A stretch of DNA of 6,697 bases. Origin: JBOGJG01 sp050747825. GTDB taxonomy: Bacteria; Acidobacteriota; UBA6911; RPQK01; JBOGJG01. The position numbers and the translations under genes are program-made. The notes under the pieces were generated by a model. It worked only from the letters and a program-made list of their open reading frames with translations. It was not told the origin of the DNA and searched no databases. This document shows positions 5,910 through 6,697 of the stretch, one piece after another. The stretch covers positions 1-6,697 of the forward strand of contig JBOGJG010000347.1 in NCBI GenBank assembly GCA_050747825.1. The letters are read 5' to 3'. Numbering within the stretch: the first letter of the stretch is position 1; each line of letters opens with the position of its first letter.

Positions 5910-6202
5910 TCCGCATCGTACTCCCGGCCCACCTGCGGACGCTGGCGCGAGTCGAGGGCGAAGTAGAGCTCCAGGTTGACGGTCCGGCTACACTGGGCTC
6001 GGTTCTCGACGCACTCGAGGCTCGCTATCCGGTGCTGCGCGGCGCGATCCGCGACCACGTTACGCAAAGCCGCCGGCCCTTCTTGAGGTTCTTCGCCTGC
6101 GAGCAGGACCTGTCGCATGAACCGCCGGATGCCCCGTTGCCTGACTTGGTCGCCACAGGTGCGGAGCCCCTTTTGATCGTGGGCGCCATCGCCGGCGGCT
6201 AG
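5906..6202 (+). CDS. MoaD/ThiS-family ubiquitin-like protein with C-terminal Gly-Gly
   Basis: 98 residues with a beta-grasp pattern: strand MIRIVLPAHLRTLA, strand GEVELQV, helix TLGSVLDALEARYP (29-42), strand FLRFFACEQDLS (59-70), the PLPDLVATGAEPLLIVGAI stretch (78-96), ending exactly in AGG. The exposed Gly-Gly tail is what MoaD, ThiS and related sulfur carriers use for adenylation and thiocarboxylation, or for conjugation, by an E1-like enzyme. No moaE, moeB/thiF, thiG or other cofactor gene is in the window, so a molybdopterin or thiamin role is not supported. The ATG overlaps the propeller stop by 4 bases (ATGA). The pairing suggests that the propeller is a partner or target of this carrier; that is inference. 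The small size and GG end fit the family well. Confidence 0.88.
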   Translation: MIRIVLPAHLRTLARVEGEVELQVDGPATLGSVLDALEARYPVLRGAIRDHVTQSRRPFLRFFACEQDLSHEPPDAPLPDLVATGAEPLLIVGAIAGG

Positions 6203-6252
6203 ACCGTCAGCCTTGAAACGACTAAGTTACAGGCGAGAATGGAGGCAAACTT

Positions 6253-6609
6253 GTGAGATATATGCTGCTGATTTATGGAGACGAGCAGGCCCTGGATGAG
6301 ACCGAGCGGGAAGAATGTTACCGGGAGTCTGCGCAGCTTGCCCGGCAGATCAATTCGGCCGGCCAATATCTGGCTGCCGCCCCGCTGCACCCGACATCGA
6401 TGGCGACCAGCATCCGGGTCCGTGAGGGTAAACGACTCGTGACCGACGGTCCGTTCGCGGAGACGCGCGAACAACTGGGCGGCTATTTCCTGATTGAGGC
6501 CAGAGATCTCGATGAGGCAATCGCCATCGCCGAAAGGATTCCAATGGCACGCCAGGGTACTGTCGAAATTCGGCCGGTTATAGACATAGCAGGCCTGCCG
6601 GAGGGTTAG
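6253..6609 (+). CDS. DGPF-domain / YCII-related protein
   Basis: 118 residues with the typical start (V/M)RYMLLIYGDE and the defining DGPF motif at 65-68 within LVTDGPFAETREQLGGYFLIEA, followed by a helix DLDEAIAIAERIP (85-97) and a final strand VEIRPVI (104-110). This is a ferredoxin-like alpha/beta fold distantly related to YciI; its activity is unknown. Such genes are the usual neighbours and reported targets of ECF42 sigma factors. The start is GTG at 6253, with GGAGG (6241-6245) 7 nt upstream; the next in-frame ATG (6262) would cut off the conserved first strand. The gene lies 50 bases after the MoaD-like gene with no terminator or clear promoter between, so it is probably the last gene of the unit opened by the promoter at 4706-4732. 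It is cytoplasmic, with no signal peptide. Confidence 0.95.
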   Translation: MRYMLLIYGDEQALDETEREECYRESAQLARQINSAGQYLAAAPLHPTSMATSIRVREGKRLVTDGPFAETREQLGGYFLIEARDLDEAIAIAERIPMARQGTVEIRPVIDIAGLPEG

Positions 6610-6649
6610 CAGCCTGTGGTAAAAGTCCTGAGGGGTCGTGTTAGGGGCG

Positions 6650-6697
6650 CCGAGGGCTCGGATGCAAGGCGCGGCGACGTCGGCGATGCCCTTGCAT
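6650..6697. repeat. Inverted-repeat cluster at the right edge, possible dispersed repeat or terminator
   Basis: Downstream of the DGPF stop, a small stem CCGA (6650-6653)/TCGG (6658-6661) is followed by a perfect 8-bp inverted repeat: ATGCAAGG (6662-6669) and CCTTGCAT (6690-6697), enclosing a 20-nt GC-rich loop that itself holds GACGTC (6676-6681) and GGC-GAT-GCC (6682-6690). There is no T-tract within the window, which ends at the last base of the right arm. It could be a REP-like intergenic repeat, a stem-loop protecting the mRNA, or part of a terminator. Confidence 0.45.

Noticed and set aside
5885..5912. Second TGTCGA near the MoaD-like gene start as another ECF42 promoter
   Set aside because: It lies inside the propeller coding region and lacks CG(A/T)C at 16-18 nt. 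The ATGA overlap already explains expression of the next gene. A third copy at 6561 inside the DGPF gene also lacks a -10.
1..6697. CRISPR arrays, tRNA or rRNA genes, transposases and phage genes
   Set aside because: No regularly spaced repeats, tRNA-like cloverleaf sequence, rRNA segments or mobile-element proteins were found on either strand.

Overview
The window is GC-rich bacterial chromosomal DNA with tightly packed genes on both strands. It has no rRNA, tRNA, CRISPR array or transposase. The organism cannot be named from the sequence. The set (a cyclophilin lipoprotein, a DUF4126 membrane protein, an ECF42-type sigma factor and a DGPF protein) would suit a soil or environmental bacterium such as an Acidobacteriota member, but this is a guess.

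Left part (1-2978), ordinary single-gene units: the left edge holds the start of a probable lipoprotein on the minus strand, apparently broken by a one-base frameshift. Divergent from it is a LURP-one/scramblase-like beta-barrel protein (220-777). It converges on a minus-strand cyclophilin-type peptidyl-prolyl isomerase lipoprotein (859-1548). The isomerase is divergent from a DUF4126 membrane protein (1603-2211), with a short shared promoter region that contains a perfect TATAAT inside a palindrome. The DUF4126 gene ends tail-to-tail, stop codons overlapping, with a minus-strand SDR oxidoreductase (2208-2978).

Middle (2979-3431): mostly debris. It contains the C-terminal tail of an amidohydrolase without its catalytic barrel, whose reading frame ends in an ATGA overlap with the next gene.

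Right part (3432-6609), all plus strand, is the most interesting block. An ECF42-type sigma factor with a large helical C-terminal extension is followed by a three-gene unit: a six-Asp-box (BNR) beta-propeller protein, a MoaD/ThiS-like ubiquitin-fold protein ending in Gly-Gly and translationally coupled to it (ATGA), and a DGPF (YCII-related) protein. ECF42 sigma factors are normally linked to DGPF genes; here a propeller-MoaD pair lies between them. The gap after the sigma gene carries TGTCGA - 17 nt - CGAC, which matches the ECF42 promoter motif as I remember it and lies just upstream of the best propeller start. The simplest model is that the sigma factor directs transcription of propeller-MoaD-DGPF. 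The window ends in an 8-bp perfect inverted repeat that may be part of a dispersed repeat or terminator.
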